Shown: positions 56,725-64,000 of the stretch, in pieces
Layout: each line of letters starts with the position of its first letter
Position numbering within the stretch: the first letter of the stretch is position 1
Source of the DNA: Alteromonas sp. 5E99-2
Lineage (GTDB): Bacteria > Pseudomonadota > Gammaproteobacteria > Enterobacterales > Alteromonadaceae
Length of the DNA: 64,000 bases
Assembly: GCF_017368475.1 (NCBI RefSeq)
Contig: NZ_JAFNJE010000010.1
Span: 82,719 to 146,718, forward strand
Reading direction: 5' to 3'
Translations under genes and position numbers: made by a program
The notes under the pieces: model-generated
Seen by the model: only the letters and a program-made list of their open reading frames with translations
The model's database searches: none
What the model was told of the DNA's origin: nothing

Positions 56725-58245
56725 TCATTCGCTATCAAAATTGTGAACGTCTAAATTCGTCAGTTCTGTTTGTAATACCGGCGCTTTACGGGCCTGTTCG
56801 CAGCGGGCAATATCAATATTTTCCAAATAAGCTTGATCGATATCAGCAGTAACGTAATCACCATCAAATACAGAGGTTTCAAAACACGGTATTGCGGTGT
56901 TTTCTTCTTTAACTGATTCAATCAAATCGCCTAAATCTTGGAAAATAAGGCCATCAGCTTGAATTAAGTCAGATATTTGGTCTATTTCTCTGCCATAAGC
57001 AATGAGTTCATTGGCAGACGGCATATCGATACCGTAAACATTAGGGAAACGAATTTCAGGCGCCGCTGACGCAAAATATACTTTTTTTGCACCTGACTCT
57101 CTGGCCATTTCGATGATTTGCTCAGACGTGGTACCCCGCACAATAGAGTCGTCCACTAAAAGAACGCTCTTACCTTTAAACTCAGACGGTATTGCATTGA
57201 GCTTTCTACGTACTGACTTTTTACGCATAGTCTGACCCGGCATAATAAAGGTACGGCCAATGTAGCGGTTTTTTACAAAACCCTGGCGGTAAGGTAGCTC
57301 TAATGTATTGGCTATTTGCAATGCAACGTCCATAGACGTTTCAGGAATTGGAATAACAACATCAATGTCTAAATCTGACCATTCTTTCTTAATTTTTTCG
57401 CCAAGTTTACGCCCCATATTCACTCGTGATGCATAAACAGATACCCCATCGATAAACGAATCAGGTCGTGCGAAATAAACAAACTCAAAGATACAAGGAG
57501 AATGAGACGGAGACTCAAAACACTGCTGTGTATGTAGTTCACCTTGTTCAGTAACAAATACCGCTTCTCCCGGTGCGACATCGCGGATAAACTGAAAACC
57601 TACGGCATCAAGAGCAACGCTTTCAGATGCCACCATATATTCGTCACCAAATGGAGTCACTCGTTTGCCCAAGGCTAATGGACGAATACCATTAGGGTCG
57701 CGAAAGGCAACGAGTCCTTGACCAATAATGGTCGCCACTACGGCATAAGCACCGCGAATTTGTTTGTGTACTTTTGACACCACATCAAACATGTCTTCCG
57801 GCGTTAAAGTGAGTTCTTCTTTTTGATATAACTCATGGGCAAAAACATTCAGCAATACTTCAGAATCAGATGTGGTATTAATATGGCGACGGGCTTTTTT
57901 AAACAATTCGTCTCTTACTTCCGCCGCATTGGTTAAATTACCGTTATGGGCAAAAGCGATACCGTAAGGGGAATTTACATAAAAGGGTTGAGCTTCTGCC
58001 GAAGACGACGAACCGGCCGTTGGATAACGACAGTGGCCAATCCCCATATTACCGGTAAGGCGCTTCATATGACGTGTATGAAAAACATCTCGAACTAAAC
58101 CATTGGCTTTGCGAAGGTTCAATGAGCCTTCGTCGACAGTCATAATCCCCGCCGCGTCTTGACCACGGTGTTGCAATACCGTTAAGCCATCATACAAAGA
58201 CTGAGCAACAGTTGATTTACCAACGATACCTACAATACCACACAT
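56725..58245 (-). CDS. purF: Amidophosphoribosyltransferase
   Basis: 506 residues, standard length. The N-terminal nucleophile is Cys2 ([10 protein letters not shown]), and the glutaminase domain contains [14 protein letters not shown]. The phosphoribosyltransferase domain has the PRPP-binding [17 protein letters not shown]. It makes 5-phosphoribosylamine, the first committed step of purine synthesis. The gene lies 13 bases after cvpA, as in E. coli. Confidence 0.98.
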   Translation of the reverse strand: MCGIVGIVGKSTVAQSLYDGLTVLQHRGQDAAGIMTVDEGSLNLRKANGLVRDVFHTRHMKRLTGNMGIGHCRYPTAGSSSSAEAQPFYVNSPYGIAFAHNGNLTNAAEVRDELFKKARRHINTTSDSEVLLNVFAHELYQKEELTLTPEDMFDVVSKVHKQIRGAYAVVATIIGQGLVAFRDPNGIRPLALGKRVTPFGDEYMVASESVALDAVGFQFIRDVAPGEAVFVTEQGELHTQQCFESPSHSPCIFEFVYFARPDSFIDGVSVYASRVNMGRKLGEKIKKEWSDLDIDVVIPIPETSMDVALQIANTLELPYRQGFVKNRYIGRTFIMPGQTMRKKSVRRKLNAIPSEFKGKSVLLVDDSIVRGTTSEQIIEMARESGAKKVYFASAAPEIRFPNVYGIDMPSANELIAYGREIDQISDLIQADGLIFQDLGDLIESVKEENTAIPCFETSVFDGDYVTADIDQAYLENIDIARCEQARKAPVLQTELTNLDVHNFDSE

Positions 58246-58258
58246 CTGAAATACCTAT

Positions 58259-58750
58259 TTAAGCCGGTTTAATAAAACTTGAGCTGCCTTTCACATACTC
58301 AAAGAACCATTCAATAATCACCGCAAATTCGGGGATTAAAAGAGAGTCTTGCCACCACTGAGAGTTAGAGGCAGATGTAAACGTGTCACCAAAAAACAAT
58401 ATTGCACTGACAATAAGGACACCGCGCAACGCGCCAAAAATAGCGCCGAGCATTCTATCTGTGCCGGAAATACCACTAATTTTAACTAATTGCCCTATAG
58501 CATGATTAAGTAGGCCGCCTATGATTAATGTCGCAACAAATAGCAACGCAATAGCAGCACCATTTCTGAGTAATTGGTCTTTTATGCCCGTAAAATAAAG
58601 GGCTACATCAGGATAAAATTGACTGGAAATAAATAACGCAGCAAACCAAACGACCAAAGAAATCGCTTCTTTAACAAACCCACGCATGATGCTAATTATG
58701 ACAGATAGGCCAATAACGCCTAGTAACGCAAAATCAATCCAGTTCAACAC
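58259..58750 (-). CDS. cvpA: Colicin V production protein homologue
   Basis: 163 residues with four membrane helices (IDFALLGVIGLSVIISIMRG; ISLVVWFAALFISSQFY; GAAIALLFVATLIIGGLLN; AIFGALRGVLIVSAILFF). The FVKEAISLVVW and GALRG motifs mark the CvpA family. It is an inner-membrane protein needed for envelope robustness in other bacteria. The order dedD-cvpA-purF is conserved. Confidence 0.95.
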   Translation of the reverse strand: MLNWIDFALLGVIGLSVIISIMRGFVKEAISLVVWFAALFISSQFYPDVALYFTGIKDQLLRNGAAIALLFVATLIIGGLLNHAIGQLVKISGISGTDRMLGAIFGALRGVLIVSAILFFGDTFTSASNSQWWQDSLLIPEFAVIIEWFFEYVKGSSSFIKPA

Positions 58751-58802
58751 AACGAAAGCCTGTTAGAATGAGGAAGTACAAACAGGCGCGCATTCTATAT
58801 GA

Positions 58803-59423
58803 TCACGGCTGCACGGTAAAGGGAGTCACCTTACCATTCAGTCCTGTTATCTCTTTTAAATGGGGTAACGCGCCTTCTAGTTTACTTTTTTGAAGGTCTG
58901 GTCCGACAAACACTTTAGTTAATAAACCTGATTGAGTTTGAATAGGCCGACTAAAGGCAATGTAACCAGACGCTTCTAATTTATCTAACAACAAACGTAC
59001 ATTTTTTTCGTGTCTGAAACTACCGAGTTGAACAACCCAACCAGCGCTTTGTTGGTCTCGCTGAGGGGCTTCAATAACCGTTTGCTCTGCTAAGGTTTTA
59101 TTGCGTTTAGCTGTTTGCTTGTCGGTTTCTTCATTATCTATTTGTTGGCTTTGGGCAACGGCAATATCAATTTCTTCGTCTTTTGCATTTTCACTGACAA
59201 TTTCAATTGGACGCTGTACATTTTCTTCTACCCTTTCACTTGGAAAGGGCTCAGGATTAATAATCGGTTTTTTGTCGGGAATACTTGGAACAGGCTCAAA
59301 ATTAAGCGCATTCTTTTCCTTTTTTCCATCGAGGAAATTTGGAAGAAAAATAACAACTAGTGCAACTACAATTACCGTTCCAACTAATCTATTTTTTAAA
59401 GCACTGGTCAATCTCGACTCCAA
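58803..59423 (-). CDS. dedD: SPOR-domain protein (DedD-like)
   Basis: 206 residues. One N-terminal membrane anchor (LVGTVIVVALVVIFLPNFL), a charged linker rich in Pro, Glu and Asp, and a C-terminal SPOR domain (GWVVQLGSFRHEKNVRLLLD, then FVGPDLQKSKLEGAL). SPOR domains bind denuded glycan at the division site, so it should act in septation. Placed between folC and cvpA as dedD is in E. coli; it follows folC by four bases. Confidence 0.92.
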   Translation of the reverse strand: MESRLTSALKNRLVGTVIVVALVVIFLPNFLDGKKEKNALNFEPVPSIPDKKPIINPEPFPSERVEENVQRPIEIVSENAKDEEIDIAVAQSQQIDNEETDKQTAKRNKTLAEQTVIEAPQRDQQSAGWVVQLGSFRHEKNVRLLLDKLEASGYIAFSRPIQTQSGLLTKVFVGPDLQKSKLEGALPHLKEITGLNGKVTPFTVQP

Positions 59424-59427
59424 AATC

Positions 59428-60681
59428 CTAAGGGTTAATTTCTAAATATGCTAATACGTCTGCCACGGTTAAAAAAGACCCAAAAACGAAAACACCGTCG
59501 TTTTTTTGTGCCTTTAGTATGGCATCTTGATATGCACCTTTTACACTAGAATAAGTATAGACACTATTTTGACTGTTAGCTGAACTAGGCAATGCATTCT
59601 TCAAAACATCAGCATTACACCCTCTTGCGCCTTTTGTATCGGCAAGGAGCCAATCTACGTCAATATTTTCAAAACAAGCCAATGTCGCCGCAATATCTTT
59701 ATCTTTAAGCATAGCCACAACACAATAAACTTGACCTATTTGGCTTCGTTCTCGAACTAATTCTAACAAGCTAATCGCCGCTTGAGGGTTATGTGCAACG
59801 TCTAACATAACAAATGGAGACGATTGAACAAGGTGTCGCCTACCAGGCAATTTTGCTTGACGGCAAGTAACTGATATAAGCTCATTGTCTAATGCGTAGC
59901 CCAAGGTATTGAGCACTGCTAGTGCGGTACTTGCGTTTTGTACAGGAATACAGGGCATAGGAAAAGGCCCTAGCTGCTTATCTGCACAGTTCCACGTCCA
60001 GCTTTTTTGTTCTACTGTTTGGTAAATAAAATCTCGACTGGCAATGCTGCTATGAGGGCCGTTTTCATCAGCGGCCTTTACTAGGTTATCTGGCGCGTCT
60101 GATTCGCCAATAACCACGGGCTTGCCCTCGCGAAAAATTCCTGCTTTTTCTGCGGCAATCGCTTCTCTGGTGTCGCCTAAGTAATCTTGATGGTCTAGCC
60201 CAATAGAAGTAATCACTGCACAATCGCTGTCGACAATATTGGTTGCATCTAAACGCCCCCCTAACCCGACTTCCAATAAAATGACATCGGGTTGCTGCGT
60301 TTTCATCATGACTAAGGCTGCAAGAGTGCCAAATTCAAAATACGTCAACGTAATGCCATCTCTAGCTGCTTCAACTTGCTTAAATGCATCTACATAGTAT
60401 TTTTCTTCAAGCATAGCGCCGTTGAAGGTGACACGCTCTCTGTAATCAATCAGGTGCGGTGAACGAAAGGTTGCCACTGATTTTCCCAACTGCATTAGGT
60501 AATGTTCGAGAAAACGGCATGTAGTGCCTTTACCATTGGTTCCACCAACGGTAATGATTTGGGTTTTGTTCCAGTTGAAATGCAAAGATTGGGCTACTCG
60601 CAATGTGCGATCTAGCCCCATATCAATGGTAGTAGGATGTATTGACTCTAGATAAGTTAGCCATTGTGCAAGGTTATCCAT
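59428..60681 (-). CDS. folC: Folylpolyglutamate / dihydrofolate synthase
   Basis: 417 residues. The ATP loop is [19 protein letters not shown], and other Mur-ligase-family motifs are [31 protein letters not shown] and LDVAHNPQA. It adds glutamate to folates and dihydropteroate. Its start overlaps the end of accD by eight bases. Confidence 0.97.
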   Translation of the reverse strand: MDNLAQWLTYLESIHPTTIDMGLDRTLRVAQSLHFNWNKTQIITVGGTNGKGTTCRFLEHYLMQLGKSVATFRSPHLIDYRERVTFNGAMLEEKYYVDAFKQVEAARDGITLTYFEFGTLAALVMMKTQQPDVILLEVGLGGRLDATNIVDSDCAVITSIGLDHQDYLGDTREAIAAEKAGIFREGKPVVIGESDAPDNLVKAADENGPHSSIASRDFIYQTVEQKSWTWNCADKQLGPFPMPCIPVQNASTALAVLNTLGYALDNELISVTCRQAKLPGRRHLVQSSPFVMLDVAHNPQAAISLLELVRERSQIGQVYCVVAMLKDKDIAATLACFENIDVDWLLADTKGARGCNADVLKNALPSSANSQNSVYTYSSVKGAYQDAILKAQKNDGVFVFGSFLTVADVLAYLEINP

Positions 60682-61513
60682 GCAGTTTTTTCAGCACACC
60701 GTGTAACTTATCACGCATTTCACGTCGGTCGACGATCATATCGATAGCGCCCTTTTCCAATAAAAATTCACTGCGCTGAAAACCTTCAGGCAATGTTTCT
60801 CTCACGGTTTGTTCAATTACACGAGGTCCAGCAAATCCGATAAGCGCTTTAGGTTCAGCGACATTGATATCGCCTAGCATTGCCAAACTAGCAGATACAC
60901 CACCCATAGTTGGGTCGGTTAATACACTGATGTAGGGCAAGCCTTTTTCACTTAATTTAGCCAATGCTGCACTGGTTTTCGCCATCTGCATTAGCGACAT
61001 CAAGGCTTCTTGCATTCGCGCACCGCCACTAGCAGAAAAACACACTAAAGGCGCATTATTCGCAATAGCCGCATTCACTGCAGCAACAAATCGCGCACCG
61101 ACGACCGACGCCATTGAACCACCTAAAAATGCAAACTCAAAGGATGCGACAACAATAGGCATGCCCTTTAATTCACCTTTCATCACAATAAGCGCATCTT
61201 TTTCTTTAGTGATTTTTTGCGCGCTGCTAATTCTGTCTTTATATTTTTTCGAGTCTTTGAATTTTAAGATATCTTGCGGCTCAAGCTCTGTCGCAAGTTC
61301 TTCTCGATTAGCCTGATCTAAAAACCCGTCAAGTCGACGACGAGCGTTAATACGCATGTGGTGGCCGCACTTAGGGCAAACTTCGAGTAACTTTTCTAGC
61401 TCTGATTTGTAAAGCACAGCTTGGCATGACGAGCACTTAGACCACACACCCTCTGGCACATTGCCTTTCGTAGACGTTTGTGTTTTGGGGAGTATTTTTT
61501 CGATCCAGCTCAT
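60674..61513 (-). CDS. accD: Acetyl-CoA carboxylase carboxyltransferase subunit beta
   Basis: 279 residues. The N-terminal zinc ribbon is [12 protein letters not shown] and [11 protein letters not shown]. The crotonase-fold core carries [19 protein letters not shown] and [16 protein letters not shown]. With AccA it transfers the carboxyl group from biotin to acetyl-CoA, the first step of fatty-acid synthesis. It precedes folC in the same transcript. Confidence 0.98.
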   Translation of the reverse strand: MSWIEKILPKTQTSTKGNVPEGVWSKCSSCQAVLYKSELEKLLEVCPKCGHHMRINARRRLDGFLDQANREELATELEPQDILKFKDSKKYKDRISSAQKITKEKDALIVMKGELKGMPIVVASFEFAFLGGSMASVVGARFVAAVNAAIANNAPLVCFSASGGARMQEALMSLMQMAKTSAALAKLSEKGLPYISVLTDPTMGGVSASLAMLGDINVAEPKALIGFAGPRVIEQTVRETLPEGFQRSEFLLEKGAIDMIVDRREMRDKLHGVLKKLHG

Positions 61514-61633
61514 TGAGTTTATCCTATGCTGACTGACTTAATTAATTAGTGTTGTTATTCACAACATTGTTCGGCGGGTATTAGACCACATTTATATAAC
61601 TCATAAAAAGTAAAACTGGTCTAATCTTCACAG

Positions 61634-62422
61634 TTAATCATCTGACAAGAAAAGTGGCCCTATGGGTTGTGAGGGTAATTTGAATGTTTCAGGGTAATCC
61701 ACATCCACTAAATATAGGCCATTTGGCTTTGCGGTAGCAGCAGCTAATGTGCGATCTTGCTTGGCTAACAGCCACCCCATCCAATCCACATTTTGCTCTT
61801 TCAAGCCAATTTCAATTAACGAGCCTGCTATATTTCTAACCATATGGTGTAAAAATGCATTGGCTTTAATGTCGATAACAAAATACCGACCATGCTGAGT
61901 CACTTTCACGTGAGATACAGTGCGAGTTGCGGTATGAGCCTGACAAGATACCGCCCTAAATGCGCTAAAATCATGCTTACCAACAAGAGCTTGGGCAGCG
62001 GTGTGCATCAAATCACAATCTAACTCATGGTAAACATGGGTGACGCCTTTATTTAAAATAGCTGGGCGCTGTCTGTGGTTGTAAATAACATAGCGATAAC
62101 GCCTAGCCGTCGCAGAAAATCGAGCATGAAAATCATCATTAACTTCACATGCCCAGCGAACGGCAATGCTATCGGGTAAATTGGTATTTACTCCCATAGT
62201 CCAGGCGCGTTCTGGTCTTGGGTTATCACAATCGAAATGAACTACTTGTTTTGTTGCGTGCACACCTGCGTCGGTTCTACCTGCGCATTTCACTATGACA
62301 GAGGTATTTGCAACCTTGCTTAGTGCTTCTTCTAAATGTTGTTGTACACTTTTGACGCTGTCTTGTCTTTGCCAGCCATGATACTGGCTTCCATCGTACT
62401 CTATACCTAATGCTGTTCGCAT
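61634..62422 (-). CDS. truA: tRNA pseudouridine synthase A
   Basis: 262 residues. The catalytic Asp is in [18 protein letters not shown]; other motifs are [12 protein letters not shown] and [17 protein letters not shown]. It makes pseudouridines 38-40 in the tRNA anticodon stem. It follows fimV by 30 bases, the usual order, and precedes accD. Confidence 0.98.
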   Translation of the reverse strand: MRTALGIEYDGSQYHGWQRQDSVKSVQQHLEEALSKVANTSVIVKCAGRTDAGVHATKQVVHFDCDNPRPERAWTMGVNTNLPDSIAVRWACEVNDDFHARFSATARRYRYVIYNHRQRPAILNKGVTHVYHELDCDLMHTAAQALVGKHDFSAFRAVSCQAHTATRTVSHVKVTQHGRYFVIDIKANAFLHHMVRNIAGSLIEIGLKEQNVDWMGWLLAKQDRTLAAATAKPNGLYLVDVDYPETFKLPSQPIGPLFLSDD

Positions 62423-62452
62423 ATGTCTAATTTTGCTCTCTTTAACGTCAGT

Positions 62453-64000
62453 TTAGGCATTACCCAGTTCATCGAGGAGGCTTTTCGCTTCACTCTTTTG
62501 GTCATCAGACCCTTTTTCCATCACTTCTAACAGCAATGCCTTTGCTGAAGAGACATCTTCCATGTCAATATAGGCGCGAATAAGGTCTAAATTTACCGCC
62601 TGTGCCGAATCAATATCCACATCTATAATATCATCATCGTCGGCTTTACCGGTAAATTCTTCTAAGCTAACGTCTAAATTAAATTCTTCATCGGTTACTG
62701 TACTTTCTGCAACATCGGCTTCTTCGAGTAAATCATCCACACTAATCAAATCTTCCTCTGACTCTACACTCGCTTCCTCTTCGGAAAACAGTGCATTTAA
62801 ATCTAAGTCAGGATTGTCGAGCTGAGGTATTTCTTCCTCTTTTGGATTAGTTTCTGGCTCAGGTTGAGACTCTACATTTTCTGTTTCTTCGATATTACTC
62901 GGCTCAGAATCAGCCTTTTCAACAGTCGTCTCTTCAACACTGCCGTCGTCACTATCGATATTAATAGAACTGAGTAGCTCGTCAAAATCTGTGTTTTCAA
63001 GGTCGTTTAAAATGGTTGAATCTGAATCATCAATGCCTTCAGAAAACAACTCATCCAAACTAGGTACGTCAGCTAATTCGTCGTCACTTGTATCCCTTGA
63101 CGCTGAGTTGGTAGGTTCAACTACTTCTTCAAAATCGGGTGCACTTGCAAGTTCACTAGGCCCACTGTCTAAATCAAAGTCACCTAGTTCATCTAATTCT
63201 TCGATCAGAGTATCTGAGCGCGTATCTATTGCATCAATACTTTTTTCATCATCACTTTCAGCTGTAGCGTTTTGCTCGTCAGAGTCACCGGGTAACTCAT
63301 CCATTGCAGATTCGAATTCAGTGGAAGGCTCCACTTCTTCGACAACCTCATCATCTGCAATATCGTCTTCTTGTTCGGCAGATTCTTGAACTACCGGCTC
63401 AACAGTCTCATCAGCGGCAATATCATATTGTTCTTCTTTTTCTGATTCGCTTACTAGTTCATCAATTAAGTCATCAGAAATTGAGTCGATACCTATGTGA
63501 TCTTCAGGCTCAGGCTCTTCTAGCAGCTCATCTATAGCGGTTTCTGTTGGCTCTGATGGTAATATATCATGAGGTGTATCTGCATCGTCATTGCTATCTT
63601 GAGCAACGTTAGTTTCTGCATTATCCGTCTCTGATTCATCTACTAGATCATGTGTGAGATCGTCTACATCTTCTGCTAAAACTTCGTCGCTTACTTCACT
63701 TTCTGCCGCTACTGGCTCATCCAGCGGTGCATCAATAACATCGTCAGCCAAAGTGCCAGTATTGTCCTGATCTTCTGATTCAAGATCTCCCGACAAATCA
63801 TCGGTCGGCTCCTCAACACTATCGCTGTCATCTTCGGATATGCTAGTTTCTGGATTTTCAGCTTCTAATTCATCTAACAGGTCATCAGTAAGGTCATCTG
63901 ATGGTTCTGGAGACATCGCCTCTAAAAGCGCATCAACATCATCAACGCTATCTTTGTCATCTTCGGAAATGCTGCTTTCTGGATTTTCAGCTTCCAATTC
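62453..64000 (-). CDS. fimV: FimV-like polar protein, 3' part (runs off the window)
   Basis: The reading frame is open to the window edge, so only the last 515 residues are seen. The region is extremely acidic (long runs of Asp, Glu and Ser), followed by the FimV C-terminal helical motif INLDLIRAYIDMEDVSSAKA-like VNLDLIRAYIDMEDVSSAK and ending SEAKSLLDELGNA. FimV organises the pole and type IV pili or type II secretion. Repeated 43-residue units (SENPESSISEDD-like: AENPESSISEDDKDSV and AENPETSISEDDSDSV) lie at the edge. Gene is complete on its 3' side. Confidence 0.9.
   Translation of the reverse strand, partial: ELEAENPESSISEDDKDSVDDVDALLEAMSPEPSDDLTDDLLDELEAENPETSISEDDSDSVEEPTDDLSGDLESEDQDNTGTLADDVIDAPLDEPVAAESEVSDEVLAEDVDDLTHDLVDESETDNAETNVAQDSNDDADTPHDILPSEPTETAIDELLEEPEPEDHIGIDSISDDLIDELVSESEKEEQYDIAADETVEPVVQESAEQEDDIADDEVVEEVEPSTEFESAMDELPGDSDEQNATAESDDEKSIDAIDTRSDTLIEELDELGDFDLDSGPSELASAPDFEEVVEPTNSASRDTSDDELADVPSLDELFSEGIDDSDSTILNDLENTDFDELLSSINIDSDDGSVEETTVEKADSEPSNIEETENVESQPEPETNPKEEEIPQLDNPDLDLNALFSEEEASVESEEDLISVDDLLEEADVAESTVTDEEFNLDVSLEEFTGKADDDDIIDVDIDSAQAVNLDLIRAYIDMEDVSSAKALLLEVMEKGSDDQKSEAKSLLDELGNA

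Noticed and set aside
62991..63537. Ser-rich and Gln/Leu-rich open frames antisense to fimV
   Set aside because: They result from the repetitive Asp/Glu codons of fimV; the real frame carries the FimV C-terminal motif.

Overview
The window looks like chromosome from a marine gammaproteobacterium of the Alteromonadales (Glaciecola/Paraglaciecola/Alteromonas-like). The evidence is an AT-rich base composition, the gammaproteobacterial order fimV-truA-accD-folC-dedD-cvpA-purF-miaE at the right end, many secreted peptidases, two Aer-like chemoreceptors, and a signal-peptide nickel superoxide dismutase. The genus is inferred, not proven.

Layout. 0-10 kb: a large secreted subtilisin, a PadR regulator with a permease-prefix/MotA-like membrane protein and its probable operator, a TraB/GumN protein, an RDD protein and a large secreted BNR/VPS10-like protein. 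10.6-18.7 kb: a small His-containing membrane protein, a structured leader, a complete HAE-1 RND efflux operon (lipoprotein adaptor, pump, outer-membrane factor), then a two-gene unit of unknown function. 19-33 kb: housekeeping genes: tRNA-Pro(GGG), dcd, mrp, metG, a methyltransferase, gloB, mltD, a poreless voltage-sensor-like protein, ppiC, yaeQ, an NhaC-type antiporter, cysS, ppiB and lpxH. 33-50 kb: M16 and M1 peptidases, Ni-SOD, a 2,4-dienoyl-CoA reductase, an RNA methyltransferase, a small two-DTG aspartic protease, DUF2975/HTH and DUF2798/monooxygenase/LysR groups, an e(P4)-type phosphatase, a CBS protein, and an Aer-like receptor behind an FNR-type site.

51.7-56.0 kb is the most interesting part: a decayed chromosomal integron. 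A degraded intI lies on the + strand next to miaE. To its left, across an attI-like boundary, is a cassette array read on the - strand: a membrane protein, then an LRV-repeat/GNAT fusion, then a PD-(D/E)XK-like protein. Cassette boundaries are supported by complementary core sites. The attC between the first two cassettes is split by an IS110-family (IS1111-type) insertion sequence. Its roughly 190-base 3' non-coding region contains several 8-9 base matches to the element's own junctions, as expected for the guide loops of a bridge/seek RNA.

56-64 kb: conserved miaE, purF, cvpA, a dedD-like SPOR gene, folC, accD, truA and the 3' part of a highly acidic fimV that leaves the window. These genes are closely packed on the - strand.
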